NCBI GenBank assembly: GCA_025352845.1
Contig: JANXSC010000247.1
Coordinates: 1 to 10,713, forward strand
Reading direction: 5' to 3'
From: Opitutaceae bacterium
GTDB taxonomy: Bacteria; Verrucomicrobiota; Verrucomicrobiia; Opitutales; Opitutaceae
Length of the DNA: 10,713 nt
Shown here: one piece after another, positions 5,722-10,713 of the stretch
Layout: every line of letters begins with the position of its first letter
How positions within the stretch are numbered: position 1 is the first letter of the stretch
Translations under genes and position numbers: made by a program
The notes under the pieces: model-generated
Database searches by the model: none
Seen by the model: the letters and a program-made list of their open reading frames with translations, nothing else
Told to the model about the DNA's origin: nothing

Positions 5722-6546
5722 TCAGCGCGCGAAAAACGGATTGTGGTGTTTTTCCTGCGAGAGCGTGGTGAGCGGGCCATGACCGCAGGCGAGCACGGTG
5801 TCGCGGGGGAGCGTGAAAATCTTTTCCCGGTTGTTGCGATATTGTTCCGCGTAGTGGGTCGCGCTGCCGCCCATGGAACTGGCGAACAGCGAGTCGCCGA
5901 CCACGGCGAGCGGCCAACTGAGGCCGGTAACGAAGAACGTCGTCATGCCCGGCGAATGGCCGAAGGTGTAGAGCGTCTTGATCGCGAGTGAGCCGACGTG
6001 GAAGTGGGCGTTTTCCTTGAAGGTTTTGGCTTCGGGGTGATCGACGGGCTCAAGTTCGCTGGCCCAGACCTCGGCTTTGGTTTCGCCGGCGAGCCGCGGC
6101 AAATCCGCGACGTGATCCGGGTGGGTATGCGTGATGAAAATGTAGCGCAACGTCAGCCCCTCGGCGCGAATGAGGTCGAGCATGCCCTCGCTGCTGGCCC
6201 CGGTGTCGAACGCGGCGGCGACGCGCGCGCGCGCGTCCCAGATGAGGTAGCTGTTTACCGTCATGTCTTCGTGCGGCGTGTTGAACATCGCGAAGCCCTT
6301 GGGGAAATTTGGGAGCTGCGGATACCAGCGCTTGTGGGTGAGCGCCTCGAGCGCGTCGGGCGCGAGCTTCAGGTGGCGCGACACGCGGCGAATCACGGGA
6401 TCGAGCGGGGCCCCGGCCTTCACCGCCGCGAGATCGGCGGGCGAGACATCCGCGCGGGTGGCCAGATCGGCGTCGGAGATTTTCAGGCCGCGCTGGGCCT
6501 TGTTGATGATGTCGTTGAAATTGTCCTCGAGCGGAATGCGGGCCAT
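5722..6546 (-). CDS. Metallo-beta-lactamase-fold hydrolase with N-terminal XRE-like HTH domain
   Basis: This 274-residue protein has two parts. Residues about 10-68 read as a lambda-repressor/XRE-type helix-turn-helix (KISDADLATRADVSPADLAAV, then VIRRVSRHLKLAPDALEAL). Residues about 85-274 form a glyoxalase II-like metallo-beta-lactamase domain with a full set of metal ligands: THTHPDH with H140, H142, D144 and H145; H197 in GHSPGM; D218 in VGDSLF; H256 in CGHGP. The end HHNPFF is typical of hydroxyacylglutathione-hydrolase-like enzymes. It probably hydrolyses a thioester or related small-molecule bond using two metal ions; the substrate is unknown. The HTH may bind DNA or may be only a structural extension. 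No Shine-Dalgarno is seen. The gene is divergent from the SDR gene and upstream of the crystallin-like gene. Confidence 0.88.
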   Translation of the reverse strand: MARIPLEDNFNDIINKAQRGLKISDADLATRADVSPADLAAVKAGAPLDPVIRRVSRHLKLAPDALEALTHKRWYPQLPNFPKGFAMFNTPHEDMTVNSYLIWDARARVAAAFDTGASSEGMLDLIRAEGLTLRYIFITHTHPDHVADLPRLAGETKAEVWASELEPVDHPEAKTFKENAHFHVGSLAIKTLYTFGHSPGMTTFFVTGLSWPLAVVGDSLFASSMGGSATHYAEQYRNNREKIFTLPRDTVLACGHGPLTTLSQEKHHNPFFAR

Positions 6547-6707
6547 GGCGGAGGATGAGCGGGGGAAGAGCAGGCGGCAAGCTGGATGCCGGAACGGAGT
6601 TGGTCGAGGGGCGGCCGGGCGTGGCGCCCTCCGAGGGGCGGGGCGAGATTTCTGTGCGAGATTTCCCGTTGCCAGACGCGGGCGGGGCCGACTTTGCTGG
6701 TCGTTCC

Positions 6708-7499
6708 ATGAGCAACTCCTCCGGGTATCTGTCGTCCCTCTATTCCCTCGCGGGCAAAGTCGCCGTCGTCATCGGCGGCACCGGCGAACTCTGCGGCGCG
6801 ATGGCCGAGGGCCTGGCTGGAGCCGGGGCGGAGACGGTGCTCGTCGGTCGCAACGAGGAAAAGGCCAAGCCGCGCCTGGAGCGCATCGCCGCGGCGGGCG
6901 GACGCGGGTATTTCATTTCGGCGGAAGCGAGTGAGCGCGCGCCGCTCCAGCAGTTGCTCGATAGCGTGCTGAAACGCTCGGGGCGCATTGATATCGTCGT
7001 CAACGGCGCCGGCGTGAACTCGGCGACGCCATTCTTCGAGATCAACGACGACGAGTTCGATCGCATCGTGAAGATTAATTACAAGGGGGTCTTTCTTGGC
7101 TGCCAGATCTTCGGCAAGTATCTCGTCGATCGCGGCGAAGGCGGGTCGATCATCAATCTCGGCTCGATGTCGGGCGTCGTGCCGCTGTCGCGGGTGTTCA
7201 CCTATTCGGCGACCAAGGCGGCGGTGCACAACCTCTCGAAGAACCTCGCCCGCGAGTGGGCGCCGAAGCGCGTGCGCGTGAACACGCTGGTCCCCGGGTT
7301 TTTCCCGGCGGAGCAGAACAAGAAGATTCTCTCCCCTGAGCGCGTGGCTTCAATCATGGGCCACACGCCGATGAAGCGCTTCGGCGAGGCAAAGGAACTC
7401 GTTGGTGCCACGCTCCTGCTCGCGAGCGACCAGGCGGGCGGCTTTATTACCGGCTCCGAAATCGTGGTCGATGGCGGTTACCACGCCATGACGATATAG
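6708..7499 (+). CDS. SDR family NAD(P)-dependent oxidoreductase
   Basis: This 263-residue classical short-chain dehydrogenase/reductase oxidises or reduces an alcohol/ketone pair with NAD(P). The Rossmann glycine motif is GGTGELCG (23-30), a variant of TGxxxGxG. The NNAG-type motif is NGAG at 99-102. The catalytic set is N124, S153 and YSATK with Y166 and K170. The C-terminal FITGSEIVVDGGY (246-258) is the standard ending. The overall style (GGTG glycine motif, VGRNEEKA) resembles the SDRs annotated as D-mannonate oxidoreductase or gluconate 5-dehydrogenase, which suggests a sugar-acid substrate, but this is only a hint. The frame is open to 6555 upstream, but ATG 6708 places the Rossmann fold where the family expects it. 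It is divergent from the hydrolase gene across a 161-base spacer. Confidence 0.9.
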   Translation: MSNSSGYLSSLYSLAGKVAVVIGGTGELCGAMAEGLAGAGAETVLVGRNEEKAKPRLERIAAAGGRGYFISAEASERAPLQQLLDSVLKRSGRIDIVVNGAGVNSATPFFEINDDEFDRIVKINYKGVFLGCQIFGKYLVDRGEGGSIINLGSMSGVVPLSRVFTYSATKAAVHNLSKNLAREWAPKRVRVNTLVPGFFPAEQNKKILSPERVASIMGHTPMKRFGEAKELVGATLLLASDQAGGFITGSEIVVDGGYHAMTI

Positions 7500-7514
7500 T
7501 AATTCCTGTATCAT

Positions 7515-7566
7515 GCGGACGCGTTCTGGTGGCTTGCTATAGGCGGATAGCATTGCCACGGTCCGC
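7515..7566 (+). promoter_or_regulatory. Structured leader hairpin before the small HTH gene
   Basis: Nested complementary segments predict a three-tier stem: GCGGAC (7515-7520) with GTCCGC (7561-7566), GTGGC (7529-7533) with GCCAC (7555-7559), and GCTAT (7536-7540) with ATAGC (7547-7551), closed by a six-base loop AGGCGG. All sixteen base pairs are Watson-Crick. The element ends three bases before the ATG at 7570, covering the place where a ribosome binding site should be, and no free Shine-Dalgarno is visible. It could control translation of the small protein, possibly by autoregulation. Lacking a T-tract, it is less likely to be a terminator for the SDR gene. Confidence 0.45.
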
Positions 7567-7569
7567 CCC

Positions 7570-7947
7570 ATGGTAACTGACAAAATGAAGGAACTACAGG
7601 TCGCGCGGGCCAAACTCGCCAGCCTTGAGAAGGCGATTGCGGATGAGTTGAAGAAGGAACTCGCAGGCTTGCCGGCGAAATTTGGCTTCGATTCGGCTGC
7701 AGCATTTATTCAAGCCGTCAAGACCGCGACCGGCGGACGCAAGGCATCGCGGCGCGGTCAGGCGGCCAAGAAGCCGAAGTCCGGCAAGCGCCGCACCCGC
7801 GCCGTCATCACCGATGAGACGCGGGCCCAAGTGAAAAAACTGGTGGACGCCGGCAAGACCGGCGGCGAAATCGCCGCGACGCTGAAGATTTCGCTGCCCA
7901 GCGTGCAGAATATCAAGAAGGCCCTCGGCCTCGTCAGAAAAGGTTGA
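7570..7947 (+). CDS. Small H-NS-like / helix-turn-helix DNA-binding protein
   Basis: This is a 125-residue basic protein with no name I can assign with confidence. Residues 5-33 are an amphipathic, charged helix suited to a coiled coil (LASLEKAIADELKKELAGL). They are followed by LPAKFGFDSAAAFIQAV (34-50), a style seen in H-NS-like oligomerisation regions. Residues 57-78 are a lysine/arginine-rich linker (RKASRRGQAAKKPKSGKRR) that could contact the DNA minor groove. Residues 82-122 form a compact helix-turn-helix (TGGEIAATLKISLPSVQNIKKAL) like the Hin/resolvase C-terminal HTH. The likely role is a nucleoid-associated or regulatory DNA-binding protein; that is inference. ATG 7575 is not in frame; an in-frame ATG at 7585 (M6) is an alternative start. 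A strong intrinsic terminator follows, so the gene probably ends its own transcript. Confidence 0.78.
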   Translation: MVTDKMKELQVARAKLASLEKAIADELKKELAGLPAKFGFDSAAAFIQAVKTATGGRKASRRGQAAKKPKSGKRRTRAVITDETRAQVKKLVDAGKTGGEIAATLKISLPSVQNIKKALGLVRKG

Positions 7948-7974
7948 GTTCGACCCGAGAGTTTTGGATTTACA

Positions 7975-8000
7975 GCCTCCGCCGTGGCGGGGGCTTTTTT
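7975..8000 (+). terminator. Rho-independent terminator after the small HTH gene
   Basis: GCCTCCGCC (7975-7983) pairs with GGCGGGGGC (7986-7994) with one G-U pair. The folded form is best drawn as an eight-pair stem with loop CGTG. Six T residues (7995-8000) follow directly, then G and four more T. It lies 27 bases after the stop of the small gene and is the only textbook intrinsic terminator in the window. Confidence 0.92.
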
Positions 8001-8027
8001 GTTTTGGCGAATGGCGTCTGATGCGTG

Positions 8028-8034
8028 AAGGTGG
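8028..8034 (+). promoter_or_regulatory. Shine-Dalgarno-like site deciding the class IV aminotransferase start
   Basis: AAGGTGG lies seven bases before ATG 8042. It supports that start over the in-frame ATGs at 8021 and 7964; the latter lies before the terminator and would translate through its hairpin. Confidence 0.55.
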
Positions 8035-8041
8035 CGTTGCC

Positions 8042-8956
8042 ATGCCGACTCACTTTATCCAGGCCAACACCAACGGACGCCTCCACGCCGCCGACGAGCC
8101 CTCGATTTCACCGCTGAATCGCGGCTTTCTCTACGGCGACGCCATCTACGAAGTATGGCGCACGCACGCCGGCGTAATCTTCACATGGGAAGAGCATTGG
8201 GCGAGGTTGGAGCGGTCGGCGCACTCGCTTTATTTTGAGCTGCCGCTCACGCCCGCGGCGATGTTGAGCGAGATCCGGCGGACCACGGCGGCGTATCGCG
8301 AGCGCACCAAGAATACAGGCGAACTCTATATTCGCCTCCAAGTCACGCGCGGCGGCGGCGCGATCGGGCTCGATCCGGCGCTGGCGGACCGGTCGGATTT
8401 TGTGCTGCTGGTGCAACCTTGTCCCGAGACCTCGCCGGAGAAACTGCGCGACGGCCTCGTGCTTTCGCTCGCGACCAGGCTGCGCCGCAATCCTATCGAG
8501 AGCCTGAGCCCCGCGTGGAAAACGGGAAATTATCTCAACAACATCCTCTGCCTGCGCGAGGCGCGCTCGCGCGGCGCGGACGAGGTCGTGATCCTCAACC
8601 ACGCCGGCGAGGTGACCGAAGCGGCCGTGTGCAATATCGGGTTTGTGCGCGCTGGCACCGTGATCACGCCGCCGCTCGCCGCGGGCATCCTCGGCGGCAT
8701 CACGCGCAATCTCCTGCTCACGAAACTGGCCGCTGCGGCGGGCGTGGCCGCGCGCGAGGAAGTGGTGCGGCCCGGAGACTTTGCGCAGATGGACGAGTGC
8801 TTCCTGCTCTCCACGACCAAGGATGTCGCACCGGTCGCGGCGATTGATACCACGCGTTTCAAGCTTGGTCAGGGCACAGTCTCAGCGCGCCTCAAGGCGG
8901 CGTATGCCGACTATGCGCGCGCCTACGTTGCGGCCTACCCTGGGCAGCGCGTTTAA
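8042..8956 (+). CDS. Class IV aminotransferase (BCAT / D-amino acid aminotransferase / ADC lyase family)
   Basis: This 304-residue fold-type IV PLP enzyme belongs to the family of branched-chain aminotransferase (IlvE), D-amino acid aminotransferase (Dat) and aminodeoxychorismate lyase (PabC). Landmarks are SPLNRGFLYGDAIYEVWR (23-40), the start-of-domain motif; the catalytic lysine K160 in WKTGNYLNNIL; E193 in VTEAAVCNIGFV, which contacts the cofactor; and GGITRNLLL at 218-226. The single long domain matches the family's usual 280-310 residues. The LYGD/YEVW motif and length slightly favour a Dat-like or short BCAT enzyme, but substrate cannot be decided from sequence. The gene begins 41 bases after a strong terminator and ends 14 bases from the convergent MoeB-like gene. 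I chose the start from the family N-terminus and the AAGGTGG site. Confidence 0.9.
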   Translation: MPTHFIQANTNGRLHAADEPSISPLNRGFLYGDAIYEVWRTHAGVIFTWEEHWARLERSAHSLYFELPLTPAAMLSEIRRTTAAYRERTKNTGELYIRLQVTRGGGAIGLDPALADRSDFVLLVQPCPETSPEKLRDGLVLSLATRLRRNPIESLSPAWKTGNYLNNILCLREARSRGADEVVILNHAGEVTEAAVCNIGFVRAGTVITPPLAAGILGGITRNLLLTKLAAAAGVAAREEVVRPGDFAQMDECFLLSTTKDVAPVAAIDTTRFKLGQGTVSARLKAAYADYARAYVAAYPGQRV

Positions 8957-8970
8957 ACGCGAAGCTCAAC

Positions 8971-10140
8971 TCAGTAACGGCGCAGCGCGGGGTCGATTTG
9001 CTCGGCCCACGCATCGATGCCGCCGGCGATATTGCTCACGGCGGTGTAGCCCTGGGCGCGGAGGTATTCTGTCACCTTCAGGCTCCGTCCGCCGTGATGG
9101 CACATGATGAGCAGATGCTCGTCGCGCGGGAAGGAATGGGCGTTTTCCGGAATCTGGCGCATCGGGATCAGCTCGGCACCTTTGACACCCGCGATTTCCA
9201 CTTCGTAGGGCTCGCGCACATCGATGAGCAGCACGCCGCAGGGCGATTCGTCGAGAAGGCGCTTCGCTTCGGTGACAGAAATCTCGAGCGGGAATTCGGT
9301 GTCGGACATGGTGGGAGTGGGAGTGCAGACGATGGCGGAATAGTGTTCGGCGTCGATCGTGCGGATGGTGGGGGTGGCGCCGCAGAGCGGACAACCCGGA
9401 TCGCGCGCGAGCGAAATGGAGCGGAACGTTTGCGCGAGCGCATCGTAGGTCAGCAGCCGTCCACGCAACGGCTCGCCGATGCCGGTGATAATTTTGATCG
9501 CCTCGAGCGCCTGCAAGCTGCCGATCACGCCGCAGAGCGCGCCGAGCACGCCCGCCTCGCCACAGCCGGGCACGGTGCCCGCCGCGGGCGGCTCGGGAAA
9601 CAGGCAGCGGTAGCATGGTCCGCCATTCGCGGGATCGAAGACTGAAACTTGGCCTTCGAATTTGAACACGCTGCCGTAAACGAGCGGCTTGCGCGCGAAA
9701 AACGCGGCGTCGTTATTCAGGTAGCGCGAACCGAAGTTATCCGTGCCATCGACGATCACGTCGTAGTCGGCGAAGAGTTTTGTTGCGTTGGCAGCGGTCA
9801 CGCCGTCCGCGTGTGTCACGACGCGAATGAAGGGATTGGTAGCGCGCAGGCGTCGCGCCGCCGATTCCACCTTGGCCTCGCCGATCGCCGCATCGTCGTG
9901 CAGCAGCTGCCGCTGCAAGTTGTGCGGCTCCACGCGATCGAAGTCCGCGATGCCGAGCGTGCCGACGCCGGCCGCGGCGAGGTAGAGTGCGGCGGGGCTG
10001 CCGAGTCCGCCCGCGCCGATGACGAGCACACGCGCGGCGGCGAGCTTGCGCTGACCTTCCACCCCGATCGGGTCGAGGAGGATGTGCCGACTGTAGCGCG
10101 CGAGTTCCGCGGGCGAGAGGGTGGGCAGCGAGGCGGGCAT
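8971..10140 (-). CDS. moeB: MoeB/ThiF-type sulfur-carrier adenylyltransferase fused to a rhodanese domain
   Basis: This 389-residue protein has the MoeZ/MOCS3/Uba4 arrangement: an E1-like adenylyltransferase followed by a rhodanese. It should adenylate the C-terminal glycine of a small sulfur carrier (MoaD, ThiS or CysO type) and help turn it into a thiocarboxylate for molybdopterin, thiamine or cysteine synthesis. In the N-terminal domain (about 8-270) are LSPAELARYSRHILL, the nucleotide loop GAGGLG (42-47), ADFDRVEPHNLQRQ with D66 and R77, DGTDN (131-135), zinc CxxC pairs C176/C179 and C250/C253, and the crossover-loop cysteine C193 in GCGEAGVLG. The rhodanese (about 284-385) has the active loop CHHGGRS with C347. 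An in-frame ATG 12 codons upstream is less likely. No partner gene (moaD, thiS) is next to it, so its pathway is open. It is divergent from ruvX. Confidence 0.92.
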   Translation of the reverse strand: MPASLPTLSPAELARYSRHILLDPIGVEGQRKLAAARVLVIGAGGLGSPAALYLAAAGVGTLGIADFDRVEPHNLQRQLLHDDAAIGEAKVESAARRLRATNPFIRVVTHADGVTAANATKLFADYDVIVDGTDNFGSRYLNNDAAFFARKPLVYGSVFKFEGQVSVFDPANGGPCYRCLFPEPPAAGTVPGCGEAGVLGALCGVIGSLQALEAIKIITGIGEPLRGRLLTYDALAQTFRSISLARDPGCPLCGATPTIRTIDAEHYSAIVCTPTPTMSDTEFPLEISVTEAKRLLDESPCGVLLIDVREPYEVEIAGVKGAELIPMRQIPENAHSFPRDEHLLIMCHHGGRSLKVTEYLRAQGYTAVSNIAGGIDAWAEQIDPALRRY

Positions 10141-10217
10141 GGCGGCGAAAGAGAGCCGGAAGCGGGCGCGTCGCAAATGAAATTGCGCCGCTGCCCACGC
10201 CGCGCCGTCATGGCGCG

Positions 10218-10652
10218 ATGCGTTGTCTTGGAATCGATCACGGTGCCCGGCGAATCGGGCTGAGTTATGGTGACGAACTCGGCGTCGCCACGCCGCTCCC
10301 GGCGCTCATCGAGGCGGACGAGGGCAAGCGCTGGAACGCCTTGCTCGCTATGGTCGCGCTACGGCGCATCACCGACATCGTGCTCGGGCACCCGCTCAAT
10401 ATGGATGACAGTGCGGGCCCGAAGGCGAAGGAAGCCGAGGCCTTTGCCGCGCGCCTCCGCGTCGCGACCGGCCTGCCGGTTCATCTCATCGACGAGCGAC
10501 TCACGAGCTACGAAGCCGAGTCCACCATCGCCAAATCGAAACGCCGTGACGTGCGCGCGAGCGGCATCATCGATTCCCGCGCGGCGACGATCATCTTGCA
10601 GGATTTTCTCGATCTGAAAATTCCCGCGCCACCGCCGGACGATCAAGAATAG
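10218..10652 (+). CDS. ruvX: RuvX/YqgF family Holliday junction resolvase-like nuclease
   Basis: This 144-residue RNase H-fold protein is of the YqgF/RuvX family. In bacteria it is implicated in 16S rRNA 5'-end maturation (as YqgF) and proposed to resolve Holliday junctions. The four family blocks are present: MRCLGIDHGARRIGLS with catalytic D7, IVLGHPLNMDDS (54-65), the IDERLTSYEAE block with E93, and GIIDSRAATIILQDFL with D119. Length is typical. It starts 77 bases from the divergent MoeB-like gene, with no Shine-Dalgarno. The C-terminus ends in a short proline- and aspartate-rich tail. It has no operon partner visible on the same strand; the next gene seems to converge on it. Confidence 0.95.
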   Translation: MRCLGIDHGARRIGLSYGDELGVATPLPALIEADEGKRWNALLAMVALRRITDIVLGHPLNMDDSAGPKAKEAEAFAARLRVATGLPVHLIDERLTSYEAESTIAKSKRRDVRASGIIDSRAATIILQDFLDLKIPAPPPDDQE

Positions 10653-10661
10653 GCCAGCGGT

Positions 10662-10713
10662 TCAACTGCGGCGAAGGGCGTCTTGGACGCGCAAGCCGGC
10701 GAGATTTTCGATC
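10662..10713 (-). CDS. Possible C-terminal end of a convergent gene (cut by window edge)
   Basis: Read on the minus strand, the last 52 bases give an open frame of 16 residues, IENLAGLRVQDALRRS, followed by TGA at 10664-10662. The codon use suits the genome, and the stop would lie nine bases from the ruvX stop, in line with the tight convergent spacing seen at 8957-8970. No family can be recognised from so few residues, and an open frame this short could be chance. Confidence 0.3.
   Translation of the reverse strand, partial: IENLAGLRVQDALRRS

Noticed and set aside
4696..5991. Long plus-strand open frame of about 430 codons across two minus-strand genes
   Set aside because: It spans the crystallin-DUF4214 gene and the hydrolase tail, whose signal peptide, repeats and metal motifs are on the minus strand; its own product is Gly/Ala/Arg/Val-rich without motifs.
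6547..6707. Spacer between hydrolase and SDR, with GCGAGATTTC repeated at 6643-6652 and 6656-6665
   Set aside because: A single 13-base-spaced direct repeat of ten bases may be chance; no clear promoter hexamers or palindromes support an operator.
10172..10187. CGCAA-N6-TTGCG in the moeB-ruvX divergent spacer
   Set aside because: Five-base arms are too short to separate from chance in GC-rich DNA.
1..10713. CRISPR array, tRNA, rRNA, prophage or insertion sequence
   Set aside because: No regularly spaced repeats, cloverleaf-like segments, rRNA motifs, transposase or phage genes are visible; the heptad arrays have no spacers and are not CRISPR.

Overview
The window is a compact, GC-rich bacterial chromosome segment of mostly housekeeping genes. 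The protein sequences, the scarcity of Shine-Dalgarno sequences and the repeat style suggest a verrucomicrobial genome, perhaps an Opitutaceae-like member. That placement is inference from general resemblance; there is no rRNA or other decisive marker here.

Layout. (1) The left edge holds the start of ffh (SRP GTPase) on the minus strand, cut by the window. (2) Next, on the minus strand, is a GIY-YIG/T5orf172-type protein with a RAMA/DUF4357-like tail. Its base composition is clearly lower in GC than its surroundings, so it may be a transferred gene. (3) A divergent spacer with two perfect odd palindromes leads into a plus-strand pair: an Lrp/AsnC regulator and a class I/II aminotransferase. 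(4) The aminotransferase stop codon lies inside an array of GTAGYGR heptads that recurs inverted 34 bases later, just before der (double-GTPase ribosome assembly factor). (5) Between der and the convergent minus-strand genes lies a nested palindrome, an 87-base element with REPIN-like geometry. (6) Two minus-strand genes follow in transcription order: a metallo-beta-lactamase-fold hydrolase with an N-terminal XRE-like helix-turn-helix, then a secreted protein with a beta/gamma-crystallin-like domain, a proline-rich linker and three DUF4214-like repeats. (7) Divergent from these is an SDR oxidoreductase. It is followed by a small H-NS-like/HTH protein with a structured leader and a clear intrinsic terminator. 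(8) A class IV aminotransferase converges on a ThiF/MoeB-rhodanese fusion. (9) ruvX (Holliday junction resolvase family) is divergent from the latter, and the right edge may hold the tail of one more minus-strand gene.

How the genes work together. Most are independent core functions: protein targeting, ribosome assembly, sulfur-carrier activation, DNA and rRNA processing, and amino-acid transamination. The Lrp-aminotransferase pair is a credible regulator-enzyme operon and recalls the alaR-alaT pair of Bacillus subtilis. I see no CRISPR array, tRNA, rRNA, prophage or complete transposon. No clearly new multi-gene system is evident. The most unusual items are the two inverted-repeat elements, the low-GC GIY-YIG gene, the XRE-hydrolase fusion, the crystallin-DUF4214 secreted protein and the small nucleoid-protein-like gene with its hairpin leader.
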